The notes below the pieces were generated by a model, which worked only from the letters and a program-made list of their open reading frames with translations, did no database searches and was not told the origin of the DNA. A program made the translations under genes and the position numbers. Shown here in pieces: positions 1 to 9,050 of a DNA stretch of 64,000 nucleotides; within the stretch, counting starts at the first letter, position 1; every line of letters starts with the position of its first letter. The stretch is from Janthinobacterium lividum PAMC 25724 (lineage in GTDB: Bacteria; Pseudomonadota; Gammaproteobacteria; Burkholderiales; Burkholderiaceae_D). The stretch covers positions 1 to 64,000 of the forward strand of contig AHHB01000044.1 of the NCBI GenBank assembly GCA_000242815.2. The letters run 5' to 3'.

Positions 1-1266
1 CCTATCCCCTGTGTGCCTTGGCAGTCGAAAGAAAACGAAGTGCGCGCCATCTTCCGCCAGCGCGCACAAAGCTACCAGGCGCGCATCGCCGGCTTGCCCG
101 GCTCCTGGGAGCAAGGCCGCCTGACAGCCCAGCGCCAGCTCGATACTTTACGCCAGCGCAATACCTCGCTATTCGATATCCGCAACGCGGAGCGCTATCT
201 GATTGCCTATCCGAAAAGCCCGGAGGAGGCACGCGTGCTGTGGCAGGCGATGCAGGCGCAGAATCAGAAACGCGCCGAACCGATCATTCCGCACGCGCAG
301 CCGTTTCCCGCCGCCGACCGCGAGCAGTCCGACATCAAGCGCAACAATTTTCTGGCTCTCGTGTTTTGCATGATGCTGGGCACGGCTGCTCTGCCGCATA
401 TCCTGATGCGCTCCTACACCACGCCATCCGTGCACGAAACGCGCGTATCGGTCTTCTGGACCCTGTTTTTCATCTTGTTGATCTACCTCACGATTCCTGC
501 GCTGGCCGTGCTGGTCAAGTACGATATTTACTCGGCACTGGTGGGCACGCAGTACACCAATCTGCCCACCTGGGTGTCGTACTGGGCCAATGTGGACAAG
601 CTCAGTCCGCTGATCAGCATCGTCGACGTCAACCGCGACGGCATCGTGCAATTGGCGGAAATTTCTATCGACGCCGACGTGCTGGTGCTAGCCACGCCCG
701 AGATCGCCGGCCTGCCCTATGTGATTTCCGGCCTGGTGGCGGCTGGCGGCCTGGCCGCCGCCCTGTCGACGGCGGACGGCTTGCTGCTGGCTATTTCAAA
801 TGCCCTCTCGCACGACATCTATTACAAGGTGGTCGATCCCAGCGCCTCGACGCAAAAACGCGTGACGATTTCAAAATTGCTGCTGCTGGCCGTGGCCTTC
901 ATCGCCGCCTATGCAGCCTCGCAAAAACCGGCCGACATCCTGTCGCTGGTGGGCGTGGCTTTTTCGCTGGCCGCCTCGACCCTGTTCGCGCCGCTGGTGC
1001 TGGGTGTCTTCTGGCAACGCGCCAATTACCAGGGCGCACTGGCCGGCATGCTGGCCGGCTTTGGCGTGTGCCTGTATTACATGCTGCACACCAGCGCCAT
1101 GCTCGGTGGCAATGCCAGCGGTCAATGGTTTCATATCGCGCCCATTTCCGCCGGCATCTTCGGCGTACCGGTTGGCCTGGCCGCCGCCATCGTGGTCAGC
1201 TGGCTGACACCGGCACCGGCGCGCCGCAGCAAGGGACTGGTGGAGCATATCCGGGCACCGGAATGA
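1..1266 (+). CDS. Sodium:solute symporter, VC_2705 subfamily (5' partial)
   Basis: The reading frame is open from base 1, so the gene begins outside the window; the GTG at base 13 is not taken as the start. The product is an inner-membrane sodium/solute symporter related to acetate permeases. Hydrophobic segments fill the last two thirds, including stretches near FFILLIYLTIPALAVLV and LLLLAVAFIAAYAA, and the conserved AALSTADGLLLAISNALSHD region is present. Between two membrane segments lies a loop with EF-hand spacing, DVNRDGIVQLAE (bases 625-660), which I associate with this subfamily. These symporters are usually preceded by a small DUF4212 membrane subunit, which would lie upstream of the window. 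The transported substrate cannot be told from sequence; a short carboxylate is likely. Confidence 0.85.
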   Translation, partial: PIPCVPWQSKENEVRAIFRQRAQSYQARIAGLPGSWEQGRLTAQRQLDTLRQRNTSLFDIRNAERYLIAYPKSPEEARVLWQAMQAQNQKRAEPIIPHAQPFPAADREQSDIKRNNFLALVFCMMLGTAALPHILMRSYTTPSVHETRVSVFWTLFFILLIYLTIPALAVLVKYDIYSALVGTQYTNLPTWVSYWANVDKLSPLISIVDVNRDGIVQLAEISIDADVLVLATPEIAGLPYVISGLVAAGGLAAALSTADGLLLAISNALSHDIYYKVVDPSASTQKRVTISKLLLLAVAFIAAYAASQKPADILSLVGVAFSLAASTLFAPLVLGVFWQRANYQGALAGMLAGFGVCLYYMLHTSAMLGGNASGQWFHIAPISAGIFGVPVGLAAAIVVSWLTPAPARRSKGLVEHIRAPE

Positions 1267-1307
1267 ACCTCTATATTTAAATTTTTCATTCCAGCTTAAA
1301 ACACACT

Positions 1308-3326
1308 ATGCCCCAGTCTCTCTTGCGTCTGCTACATGCCTTGGCCGCCTGCGCCAGCCTATTTGCCATCTCCGCACAAGCGCACACCGCCGTCGTACCG
1401 CCGCTGCCGGCTTTCTTCGCCAACCCGGAATTTAGCGCCCCCCAACTGTCACCCGATGCGCGTCACCTGGCCGTAAAAGTGAGCGGCGCGAACAAGCGCG
1501 AACGGCTGGCCATCGTCAACCTGCTCGATAACAACATCAACATCGTGGCGCAATTTAGCAACGTCGATGTCGGTGACGTCGAATGGGTCAACAACGAGCG
1601 CCTGATCCTGAACACGCGCGACCGCCAGACGGCGCCCGGCGACCTGCGTTTCGGGCCGGGACTGTTTGCCGTCAACCGAGACGGCAGCAACTTTCGCCAA
1701 CTGGCCGCGCGCAGCGCCACGCCCGACGCCTCCACCTCGGTCTATAAATTGCTGCCATGGCATACCTACCTGATGGGACAGCGTGGGGCGCAGGATTCCC
1801 AGGCCGTGTATGTGCGCAGCACCGTGTACACCTCGACGGGCGAAGTCGACTATGAGGGCTTGCGGCAACTCGATACGCTCACGGGCCGCAGCACGAGCGT
1901 CAAGCCGCCGGGCAAGGTGCGCCGCTGGCTGCTCGACCAGCATGGCGAACCACGCCTGGCCGTAACCCGGGAGCGCAATATGGAAAGCATCATGTACCGG
2001 GAACCGGACGGCGGCGCCTGGCGCACGCTGGCGCAGTTCGACGCCTACCTCGGCGGCCCAGATGCCTTCACCCCGCTCTCCTTTGGCCCGGATGGCGCCC
2101 TGTACGTGAGCGCCCGCATGGGCAGCGATACGCTGTCCGTGCATGCCTACGACCTCGCCAACAGCCGCATCACACCCACGCCCATCATCTCGCTCGACGG
2201 CTATGATTTCAGCGGCAATCTGATCGTCCGGCAAGGCAAGTTGCTGGGTGTGCGCCACCTCAGCGATGCGCGCGCCACGCGCTGGTTCGACCCCGCCATG
2301 GCAGCGACCCAGGCGCGCATCGACGCCCTGCTGCCAGCGACAATCAACCTGGTCTCGCTGGCGGCCCGCCCCACCACGCCCTTCATTCTGGTAACCTCGT
2401 ATTCCGATCGGCAACCGGGCAAATTCTCGCTGTTCAATAGCGACACGGGCACGCTGAGCATCATCGGCGAAACGCAGCCGCTGATTCAGCCGGCGCAGAT
2501 GAGCGAGCAGCAGTTGGTGCGCTACAAGACGCGCGATGGCCTGTCCATTCCAGCCTGGCTCACCGTGCCCGCCACGACTTCCGGCAAGCAGTTGCCGCTG
2601 GTCGTGCTCGTGCATGGTGGTCCGTATGTCCGCGGCAACTCCTGGCAATGGAATGCCGAAGTACAATTTCTTGCCTCGCGTGGCTATGCCGTGCTGCAAC
2701 CGGAATTTCGCGGCAGCACAGGCTTTGGCGCCAAGCATTTTCGGGCCGGCTGGAAACAATGGGGCTTGAAGATGCAGGACGATCTTGCCGATGGCGCGCG
2801 CTGGGCCATCACCGAAGGGATCGCCGATCCGCGCCGTATCTGCATTGCCGGCGCCAGCTATGGCGGCTATGCTGCCCTGATGGGCCTGGTCAACGATCCC
2901 GACCTGTTCCGCTGCGCCGTCGACTGGGTGGGCGTGACCGACATTAACCTGCTGTATAGCGGCCATTGGAGCTTCAAGTCCGATCTCGGCGATGACTGGA
3001 AACAATACGGCATGCCCGAACTCATTGGCGACCGGACGGCCAACGCGGCCCAGTTCCAGGCCACCTCGCCCATCGCCCAGGCGGCGCGCATCACCCAGCC
3101 CCTATTGCTGGCATACGGCGCCGCCGACCAGCGGGTGCCGCTCTACCACGGCAAGCAGTTTTATGCGGCCGTCAAACAACACAACCGCGATGTCGAATGG
3201 GTGGTCTATGACGAGGAAGGCCATGGCTGGACGCTGCCAAAGAACCGCATCGACTTCTGGGGCCGGGTGGAAAAATTCCTCGACAGAATGATCGGAAAAG
3301 ACAGCGCCGTGGCAAAAAAGGAGTAG
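1308..3326 (+). CDS. Secreted S9 family peptidase (prolyl oligopeptidase type)
   Basis: 672 residues. The N-terminus is a classical signal peptide (hydrophobic core LLRLLHALAACASLFAIS, cleavage probably after SAQA), so the enzyme is probably periplasmic. The first ~390 residues look like the beta-propeller of S9 peptidases. The C-terminal ~270 residues are the alpha/beta-hydrolase domain, with nucleophile Ser517 in GASYGGYAAL, Asp607 in GAADQRVPL and His639 in EEGHGW, so the triad is complete. It resembles the acylaminoacyl-peptidase/DPP-like group common in Oxalobacteraceae. The natural substrate is unknown; release of short peptides or dipeptides is inferred from the family. It starts 41 bp after the symporter gene. 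Confidence 0.9.
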   Translation: MPQSLLRLLHALAACASLFAISAQAHTAVVPPLPAFFANPEFSAPQLSPDARHLAVKVSGANKRERLAIVNLLDNNINIVAQFSNVDVGDVEWVNNERLILNTRDRQTAPGDLRFGPGLFAVNRDGSNFRQLAARSATPDASTSVYKLLPWHTYLMGQRGAQDSQAVYVRSTVYTSTGEVDYEGLRQLDTLTGRSTSVKPPGKVRRWLLDQHGEPRLAVTRERNMESIMYREPDGGAWRTLAQFDAYLGGPDAFTPLSFGPDGALYVSARMGSDTLSVHAYDLANSRITPTPIISLDGYDFSGNLIVRQGKLLGVRHLSDARATRWFDPAMAATQARIDALLPATINLVSLAARPTTPFILVTSYSDRQPGKFSLFNSDTGTLSIIGETQPLIQPAQMSEQQLVRYKTRDGLSIPAWLTVPATTSGKQLPLVVLVHGGPYVRGNSWQWNAEVQFLASRGYAVLQPEFRGSTGFGAKHFRAGWKQWGLKMQDDLADGARWAITEGIADPRRICIAGASYGGYAALMGLVNDPDLFRCAVDWVGVTDINLLYSGHWSFKSDLGDDWKQYGMPELIGDRTANAAQFQATSPIAQAARITQPLLLAYGAADQRVPLYHGKQFYAAVKQHNRDVEWVVYDEEGHGWTLPKNRIDFWGRVEKFLDRMIGKDSAVAKKE

Positions 3327-3359
3327 GCTGGAAGGCCGTACCGTTTGCGAGGAGACCCC

Positions 3360-4586
3360 ATGCCATCTGGAAAAATTCTTGTTGCCCAGGGAGGCGGCCC
3401 CACCGCCGTCATCAACCAGTCGCTGGTGGGCGTGGTGCTCGAATCGCGGCGCTTTCACCATGTCACGCGCGTGTATGGCGCGCTGCACGGCGTGCGCGGC
3501 ATCGTCAATGAAGAGTTTGTTGATCTGACACAGGAAACCAGCCATAACCTGGAACTGGTGGCCGCCACGCCCTCATCGGCCCTCGGCTCCACGCGCGACA
3601 AGCCCGATATCGCCTACTGCCAGCAAATCTTCGAAGTGCTGCGCGCGCACGAGATCGAACACTTCTTCTATATCGGCGGCAATGACTCGTCCGACACGGT
3701 GCGCATCGTCAGCGAGGAAGCGCACAAGGCCGGCTACCCGCTGCGCTGCATCCACATCCCGAAAACCATCGACAACGACCTGGTGGGCAGCGACCACACG
3801 CCAGGCTTTCCCTCGGCCGCGCGTTTCGTCGCCCAGGCCTTCGCCGGCGCCAACCTCGACAATGCAGCCTTGCCTGGCGTGTACGTGGGCGTGGTGATGG
3901 GCCGCCACGCGGGCTTTTTGACGGCCGCCTCGGCGCTGGGCAAGAAGTTCCCCGACGATGGCCCACACCTGATCTACCTGCCCGAACGCGTCTTCGTGCT
4001 CGATCAATTTATCGCCGACGTGAAAGCTGCATATGAAAAATACGGCCGCTGCGTGATCGCCGTCTCGGAGGGCATCCACGATGCCTCGGGCGAACCCATC
4101 GCCAGCCTGCTGGCCCAACAGGCTGGCGATGCGGTGGAGCGCGATGCGCACGGCAATGTGCAATTGTCGGGCACCGGCGCACTGGCCGACCTGCTATGCG
4201 ATGCCATCAAGGCCAAGCTGGGCATCAGGCGCGTGCGCGGCGACACCTTCGGCTATCTGCAGCGTTCCTTCATCGGTTGCGTCTCTGATGTAGATCAACG
4301 CGAAGCGCGCGAAGTGGGCGAGAAGGCGGTGCAGTTCGCCATGTGGGGCGAGCGCGATGGCTCGGTCGCCATCAAGCGTACGGGCTTTTATTCCGTTGAC
4401 TACGAGTTGCTGCCGCTGGCGGACGTGGCGGGCAAGACGCGCACCATGGAAGACGAATTCATCAGCGCCAGCGGCACGGACGTCACCGATGCCTTCCGGC
4501 TGTATCTGCGCCCGCTACTGGGTTCGGGCATGCCGGACGCCTTCCGCCTGCGGGCGGCCAAGGTGGCCAAGGTGCTGAAGCCCTAA
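3360..4586 (+). CDS. pfp: PPi-type 6-phosphofructokinase
   Basis: Interconverts fructose 6-phosphate and fructose 1,6-bisphosphate in the cytoplasm. The N-terminal GGGPTAVINQSLVG loop, GGNDSSDT, PKTIDNDLVGSDHTPGF and MGRHAGFLTAAS identify the PfkA superfamily. Asp in the GGND position (ATP enzymes have GGDG) and Lys in PKTIDND are marks of the pyrophosphate-dependent form, so the reaction is probably reversible and uses PPi. The start at 3360 is chosen because GAGGAGA lies just upstream; an in-frame codon at 3345 has no such site. It is 408 residues, normal for the short PPi-PFK class. No other glycolytic gene is adjacent. Confidence 0.88.
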   Translation: MPSGKILVAQGGGPTAVINQSLVGVVLESRRFHHVTRVYGALHGVRGIVNEEFVDLTQETSHNLELVAATPSSALGSTRDKPDIAYCQQIFEVLRAHEIEHFFYIGGNDSSDTVRIVSEEAHKAGYPLRCIHIPKTIDNDLVGSDHTPGFPSAARFVAQAFAGANLDNAALPGVYVGVVMGRHAGFLTAASALGKKFPDDGPHLIYLPERVFVLDQFIADVKAAYEKYGRCVIAVSEGIHDASGEPIASLLAQQAGDAVERDAHGNVQLSGTGALADLLCDAIKAKLGIRRVRGDTFGYLQRSFIGCVSDVDQREAREVGEKAVQFAMWGERDGSVAIKRTGFYSVDYELLPLADVAGKTRTMEDEFISASGTDVTDAFRLYLRPLLGSGMPDAFRLRAAKVAKVLKP

Positions 4587-4698
4587 ATGCTTCTGCGCCA
4601 GCGATGGTAGTGACAGTGGCCGCAATGGTTGCTGACCACTGATCATGCTGCTCGATGGCATGCCGATGGCGCTTTGGCGGACGGGCACGCTACGCACC

Positions 4699-4729
4699 AA
4701 AAAAATCGCCCCGACAGTTGTCGAGGCGA
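4699..4729 (-). terminator. Rho-independent terminator after panB
   Basis: On the minus strand TCGCC / GGCGA arms (4706-4710 and 4725-4729) with an inner CGAC/GTCG pairing form a hairpin, followed by a run of seven T (4699-4705). It lies 35 bp beyond the panB stop and ends the folK-panB side of the minus-strand cluster. Confidence 0.75.
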
Positions 4730-4763
4730 GATGCCCTGCATGGCCGGCGTCAGCAGCCGTGCA

Positions 4764-5639
4764 TCAGAAGCAGTGTTCCTGTGCCGGGAAGCTGCCATCC
4801 TTGACCGCTTGCACATAGCCGGAGACGGCGGCGTCGATGCTGGCAGCGCCTTCCATGAAGTTGCGCACAAAACGCGCCTTGCGCCCTGGGAACACGCCCA
4901 GCATGTCGTGCATGACGAGTACCTGGCCCGAGCAGTCGGGACCGGCGCCGATGCCGATGGTCGGTATCGTCAGCATGTCGGTCACTTCCTTGCCCAGCTG
5001 CGTCGGCATCGCTTCCATCAGCACGATGGCGGCACCCGCGTTTTGCAGCGCCAGCGCGTCATTCTTGAGCTGTGCGGCACTTTCCGTGCTCTTGCCTTGC
5101 ACTTTATAGCCGCCCAGCTGATGCACCGATTGCGGCGTCAGGCCGATGTGAGCGCAGATGGGGATGCCGCGCTCGGTAAGGAAACGGACAGTCTCGGCCA
5201 GCCAGGCACCGCCTTCGATCTTGACCATGTGCGCACCGGCTTGCATCAGGATGACGGCGTTGGCATAGGCTGTTTCGGGCGTGCCATACGCACCGAACGG
5301 CAAGTCGGACATGATCAAGGCCGACTTGGCGCCGCGCGCCACGGCAGCCGTGTGGTAGGCCAGTTCAGCCACGGTGACGGGCAGGGTCGAGTTATGGCCA
5401 TTGCAGACCATGCCGAGCGAATCGCCGATCAGCAAGATCTCGACGCCGCAACGGTCCATCAGGGACGCGAAGCTGGCGTCATAGCAGGTCAGCATGGAAA
5501 TCTTTTCGCCGGCGGCGCGCAGCGTGGCCAGCGTGTGGATGGTCACAGCCTTGTTGGCGACAGTCTTCGATGGCGCCGGCGCCGGGGTGGCAGCCTTGTC
5601 TTTTGCGGCCAGATCTGTTCCTTGCAAATAAGCGGACAT
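4764..5639 (-). CDS. panB: 3-methyl-2-oxobutanoate hydroxymethyltransferase (ketopantoate hydroxymethyltransferase)
   Basis: Transfers a hydroxymethyl group from methylene-tetrahydrofolate to 2-oxoisovalerate, the first committed step of pantothenate and coenzyme A synthesis. Family hallmarks are visible: [28 protein letters not shown], the KIEGGAW motif and [15 protein letters not shown]. It is 291 residues; usual length is about 265, and the extra ~30 residues at the N-terminus are an Ala/Pro-rich leader ([11 protein letters not shown]) of a kind often seen in this group. A gap of 109 bp separates it from folK. Both genes deal with folate or a folate-using step. Confidence 0.95.
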   Translation of the reverse strand: MSAYLQGTDLAAKDKAATPAPAPSKTVANKAVTIHTLATLRAAGEKISMLTCYDASFASLMDRCGVEILLIGDSLGMVCNGHNSTLPVTVAELAYHTAAVARGAKSALIMSDLPFGAYGTPETAYANAVILMQAGAHMVKIEGGAWLAETVRFLTERGIPICAHIGLTPQSVHQLGGYKVQGKSTESAAQLKNDALALQNAGAAIVLMEAMPTQLGKEVTDMLTIPTIGIGAGPDCSGQVLVMHDMLGVFPGRKARFVRNFMEGAASIDAAVSGYVQAVKDGSFPAQEHCF

Positions 5640-5748
5640 AGGTATTCTCTAGAGTGTAAAGGGGGTGGTGCGACGACGATGCCGCTAGTGTAGTACTTTA
5701 TGCGGCGTGCTGCAGCAGCGCCATTGTAGAGGATGGGCGCGAAACGGC

Positions 5749-6240
5749 TCAGAGCTGACTGATGGCCTGCTCAGCGACGCTTGCCAGGTAATCCTGCGCT
5801 GGCCCGAGGCCGGGCACGACGATGGCGGGCGCCAAGGCCAGCAGCGGCACCAGCACGAAGGCGCGCTCGGTGATGCGCGGATGGGGCACCGTCAGCGTGG
5901 CGCTGGCGATCTGCGCGTCGCCGTACAGCAGCAAGTCCAGGTCCAGCGTGCGCGGGGCGTTGCGGTAGGGCCGCTCGCGCCCGTGCGCCGCCTCGATGGC
6001 ATGCAGCGCCAGCAGCAGCTCTTCGGCCGGCACTGTGGTCGAGATGCGCGCCACGGCGTTGATGTAGTCGTCACCGCTGGAAGCTATGGGCGCCGTGCGG
6101 TAGCTGGCCGAGGCGTCGAGCAAGCTGGTGCCGGGCAGGCGCGCCAGGCGCGCAATCGCATCCTGCACATTGGCCTGCGCCTCGCCCAGGTTGGCACCGA
6201 TACCGATGTAAGCGGTGACGGGGGCAAGTGCGTCCATCAT
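5749..6240 (-). CDS. folK: 2-amino-4-hydroxy-6-hydroxymethyldihydropteridine pyrophosphokinase
   Basis: HPPK of the folate pathway, transferring pyrophosphate from ATP to the pterin. 163 residues, normal size. Visible signatures are YIGIGANLGEAQANVQDAI near the N-terminus and the pterin/ATP-binding RNAPRTLDLDLLLYGD with its acidic metal-binding residues, followed by PHPRITERAFVLVPLLALAP. The start codon overlaps the pcnB stop as ATGA (6237-6240), so the two are translationally coupled, a conserved pcnB-folK arrangement in proteobacteria. A second ATG follows immediately (MMDAL). Confidence 0.95.
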   Translation of the reverse strand: MMDALAPVTAYIGIGANLGEAQANVQDAIARLARLPGTSLLDASASYRTAPIASSGDDYINAVARISTTVPAEELLLALHAIEAAHGRERPYRNAPRTLDLDLLLYGDAQIASATLTVPHPRITERAFVLVPLLALAPAIVVPGLGPAQDYLASVAEQAISQL

Positions 6241-7619
6241 TCGTCGCCAGTGCTGCCCGTGCTGCTGCCGCCCGTGCCGCCCGTGCCACTCTTGCTGCGC
6301 GTGCTGCGGCGTGGCGGACGCTTCTTCTTGATGGCGCCCGGCGCGGCATTCGCGCTGACCAGCAAGGCTTCGCGCGTTTCCTCGTCGCCTTCATAAAACG
6401 CGGTCCACCATTCGCCGATCTCCATGTCGATCTCGCCCGAAGCGCAGCGCAGCAGCAGGAAGTCGTAGCCAGCACGGAAGCGCAGGTGTTCCAGCAATTT
6501 GTGCGGCGCCTTGCCGACGCGGCGCTCGAAGCGTGGCTGCATCGACCAGATGTCGCGCATGTCGGAGCCGATCTTGCGTTGCAAGGCCAGCTTTTCCGTT
6601 TGCGAGTCGAGCACGTCGTCGGCCGCCAGGTGCAGCGCGGGGATCGTCGACTCGCCGGCGGCGCGGTAAGCCGTCCATTTTTCCAGCACCTGGTGCCACA
6701 AGAGCGAGGCAAACAGAAAGCCTGGCGAGACGGTCTTGCCGGCGGCGATGCGGGCGTCCGTGGCGTCCAGCGCCAGGGTGACGAATTTCGCTCCCAGCGG
6801 CTGCTCCAGCACCACGTCGAGCAGCGGCAGCAAGCCGTGATGCAAGCCTTCCTTGCGCAGCTGCTGCAGGCAGGCCAGCGCGTGGCCGCTCATCAGCAGC
6901 TTCAGCATTTCGTCGAACACGCGCGGCGCGGGCACATTGTTGATCAGCGGCGCCATGATGGGAATCGGTGCCGCCGTATGCGGCTCGATGGTGAATTTCA
7001 GCTTGGCCGCAAAGCGCACCACGCGCAGCATGCGCACGGGATCTTCGCGGTAGCGTTCTTCCGGCTTGCCGATCATGCGCAGGGTCTGGGCGCGGATATC
7101 TTCCACGCCGCCGTGGTAATCGAGCACTTCCTGCGTGGCCGGGTTGTAGTACATGGCGTTGATGGTGAAGTCGCGGCGCAGCGCATCTTCGTGCTGCAAG
7201 CCGAAGGTATTGTCGCGCAGGACGCGGCCATGTTCATCCTTGGGCGCGGAATCGGCGCCGGCGCCGCGGAAGGTCGTCACTTCCAGCAAATCCTGGCCGA
7301 ACATCACATGCACGATCTGGAAGCGCTTGCCGATGATGAAGGCGCGGCGGAACAAGCGCTTGACCTGTTCCGGCGTGGCGTTGGTGGCGATATCGAAGTC
7401 TTTCGGCTTCACGCCCAGCAGCAGGTCGCGCACGGCGCCGCCGACGACGAAGGCTTCGAAGCCCGCCTCCTGCAGGCTGCTGGTGACGCGGATGGCATTC
7501 GACGATACCAGTTTCGGGTCGATTCCGTGTTGCGCAGGACCGAGCACGACGGCGGCCGTGGTGTCGCGCGCTGCCTCTTTTTTAACGCCGAGGATCTTGC
7601 GGATGAATTTTTTAATCAT
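6237..7619 (-). CDS. pcnB: Poly(A) polymerase I
   Basis: Adds 3' poly(A) tails to RNA and so promotes decay. The class II nucleotidyltransferase head is clear: VVGGAVRDLLLG and the catalytic DFDIATNATPEQV, then RRDFTINAM and the RYREDPVRMLRVVRFA motif that follows in the CCA-adding/PAP family. The start is put at 7619 (MIKKFIRKILG); upstream in-frame residues look untranslated. This gives 460 residues. The C-terminus ends in a basic stretch (KKKRPPRRSTRSK) followed by a Gly/Ser/Thr-rich tail (GTGGTGGSSTGSTGDE), encoded by a repetitive stretch at about 6240-6300. It overlaps the HAD gene by 8 bp and folK by 4 bp. Confidence 0.94.
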   Translation of the reverse strand: MIKKFIRKILGVKKEAARDTTAAVVLGPAQHGIDPKLVSSNAIRVTSSLQEAGFEAFVVGGAVRDLLLGVKPKDFDIATNATPEQVKRLFRRAFIIGKRFQIVHVMFGQDLLEVTTFRGAGADSAPKDEHGRVLRDNTFGLQHEDALRRDFTINAMYYNPATQEVLDYHGGVEDIRAQTLRMIGKPEERYREDPVRMLRVVRFAAKLKFTIEPHTAAPIPIMAPLINNVPAPRVFDEMLKLLMSGHALACLQQLRKEGLHHGLLPLLDVVLEQPLGAKFVTLALDATDARIAAGKTVSPGFLFASLLWHQVLEKWTAYRAAGESTIPALHLAADDVLDSQTEKLALQRKIGSDMRDIWSMQPRFERRVGKAPHKLLEHLRFRAGYDFLLLRCASGEIDMEIGEWWTAFYEGDEETREALLVSANAAPGAIKKKRPPRRSTRSKSGTGGTGGSSTGSTGDE

Positions 7620-8286
7620 TGAATAAGTGGAGTGATGGCCAGCCGTGGACGGTTGCATGTGCGCTCAAAGCGGTGTTGGGATTGGTCGCGACCGGATGGG
7701 TAACGACCGATAGCAAGGGAATGTCGTTGTGTGAATCGCTGTAAAAGTAGCTGCGCTCGAACTGCCCCAGCGCCTTGCCCATCTTGTCCAGCCAGGCATG
7801 GGTGTGGGTCAGCTTGCCCGCGCCCAGGGTCGGCGTGCCCAGCAGCTTGCCCGTGACGTTGCCTTCAGCGTCATATTCGGGCATGGCGGCCAGCAGGTGT
7901 TCGACACCCAGTGCCTCGGCGATGGGCTTGGTGATGAAATAGTTGGTGGCCGTGACGATGGCCAGCAAATCGCCTGCGTCCCGGTGCTGTTTCAGCAGCG
8001 CCAGCACTGCGGGGCGGATCGCCGGCAAGACCACTTCGGCCATGAATTGCTGGTGCAGCGCGTCCAGGCGTTCGCGCGGGAATTGCGCCAGGGTGCCGAG
8101 GGAAAATTCCAGGTACTCCACCGGGTCGAGCGTGCCGGCCTGGTATTGGGCGAAGAATTCATCGTTACGGCGGGTGAATTCGGTGGCATCCACGGCACCG
8201 ATGCGTACCAGGAATTCGCCCCACTCGTGATCCGAGTCGATGGGCAGCAGGGTGTGGTCGAGGTCAAACAGGGCCAGATTCATCAT
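7612..8286 (-). CDS. HAD family hydrolase, IB (SerB-like) subfamily
   Basis: 224 residues with the HAD motifs in order: FDLDHTLLPIDSD (motif I, nucleophile and acid/base Asp), VTATNYFITKP (motif II Thr), a Lys in GAGKLTHTHAWLDKMG, and YFYSDSHNDIPLL (motif IV Asp). This is the HAD-IB group, which contains phosphoserine phosphatase-like enzymes. The substrate is not determinable; related proteins are annotated as histidinol-phosphatase or phosphoserine phosphatase-like. It overlaps hda upstream as ATGA (8283-8286) and pcnB downstream by 8 bp, so hda-HAD-pcnB-folK is one translationally coupled block. Confidence 0.9.
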   Translation of the reverse strand: MMNLALFDLDHTLLPIDSDHEWGEFLVRIGAVDATEFTRRNDEFFAQYQAGTLDPVEYLEFSLGTLAQFPRERLDALHQQFMAEVVLPAIRPAVLALLKQHRDAGDLLAIVTATNYFITKPIAEALGVEHLLAAMPEYDAEGNVTGKLLGTPTLGAGKLTHTHAWLDKMGKALGQFERSYFYSDSHNDIPLLSVVTHPVATNPNTALSAHATVHGWPSLHLFND

Positions 8287-8951
8287 TCTTTCGCTTCCGC
8301 CTGCAGCAACTCGCGCAACAATGGCAAGGTGATCGGGCGTTGGGTTTCCAGGGAGTAGAGGTCGAGAGAGTCCAGCATCGTCGACAGCGAACGCATGTCG
8401 CGCCGGAAATGGGACAGCAGATAGGGTAACACGCCCGGCGATAAGGTCAAGCCGCGGGTGGTGGCCGCCTGGGTCAGGGCGGCGATTTTTTCATCGTCGG
8501 TCAAGCCCTGGATCTGGTAAATCAAGCCCCAGCCCATGCGCGTGCGCAAGTCTTCGCGCACGGGCAGCACGGCCGGCGGCACGGCGCCGCTGCACACCAT
8601 ATAGGCTTTGTTGGCGCGGATTTCATTGAACAGTGCAAAGGCATCGATCTGCGCCAGCGGCGAGAGCTTTTCGCAGTCGTCGAGCAGATACAAATCGACC
8701 TCCGGCGAATACACGAATTCGGACTCGATCGAGAATGGAGAAATGTAGCGCGCGCGCTCGGTGCTGGCCAGGGCCTTGAGCAGATGGCTCTTGCCGGCGG
8801 CCAGTTCGCCCCACAGGTAAGCAAAATGTTCGCGCGCAGTGCGCGCGGCGAACTGACGCATCAACTGCGCCACTTCGGCATTCTGTCCCACCTCGAAGGT
8901 ATCGAGGCTGTGCGCCTGGTCTGTGCCTAAATCGAGCACCAGTTGTTTCAT
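8283..8951 (-). CDS. hda: DnaA regulatory inactivator Hda
   Basis: 222-residue AAA+ protein homologous to the ATPase core of DnaA. With the beta clamp it stimulates ATP hydrolysis by DnaA and prevents re-initiation of replication. Seen: an N-terminal KQLVLDLG segment resembling the clamp-binding motif of Hda proteins, a degenerate P-loop LWGELAAGKSHLLKAL, the Walker B-like VDLYLLDDCEKL, and a C-terminal lid with LPYLLSHFRRDMRSL. The start at 8951 is the natural one because clamp binding needs this N-terminus. It lies 99 bp beyond the permease gene, the common Burkholderiales order. Confidence 0.93.
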   Translation of the reverse strand: MKQLVLDLGTDQAHSLDTFEVGQNAEVAQLMRQFAARTAREHFAYLWGELAAGKSHLLKALASTERARYISPFSIESEFVYSPEVDLYLLDDCEKLSPLAQIDAFALFNEIRANKAYMVCSGAVPPAVLPVREDLRTRMGWGLIYQIQGLTDDEKIAALTQAATTRGLTLSPGVLPYLLSHFRRDMRSLSTMLDSLDLYSLETQRPITLPLLRELLQAEAKE

Positions 8952-9050
8952 GGCGTACGCCTTGTCCTGTTTTTCATTACTGCTTGAGCGTCGTCGTCGC
9001 TGTTGTTAGTTCGTTGTTAGTTTCGCATTGTAGCCGTATCGGGTACCCTG

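Noticed and set aside
1449-3005. 518-codon antisense frame over the S9 peptidase
   Set aside because: Shadow of a confident gene; no domain, no ribosome site.
4629-5693. 354-codon plus-strand frame over panB
   Set aside because: Antisense to panB and includes the panB terminator.
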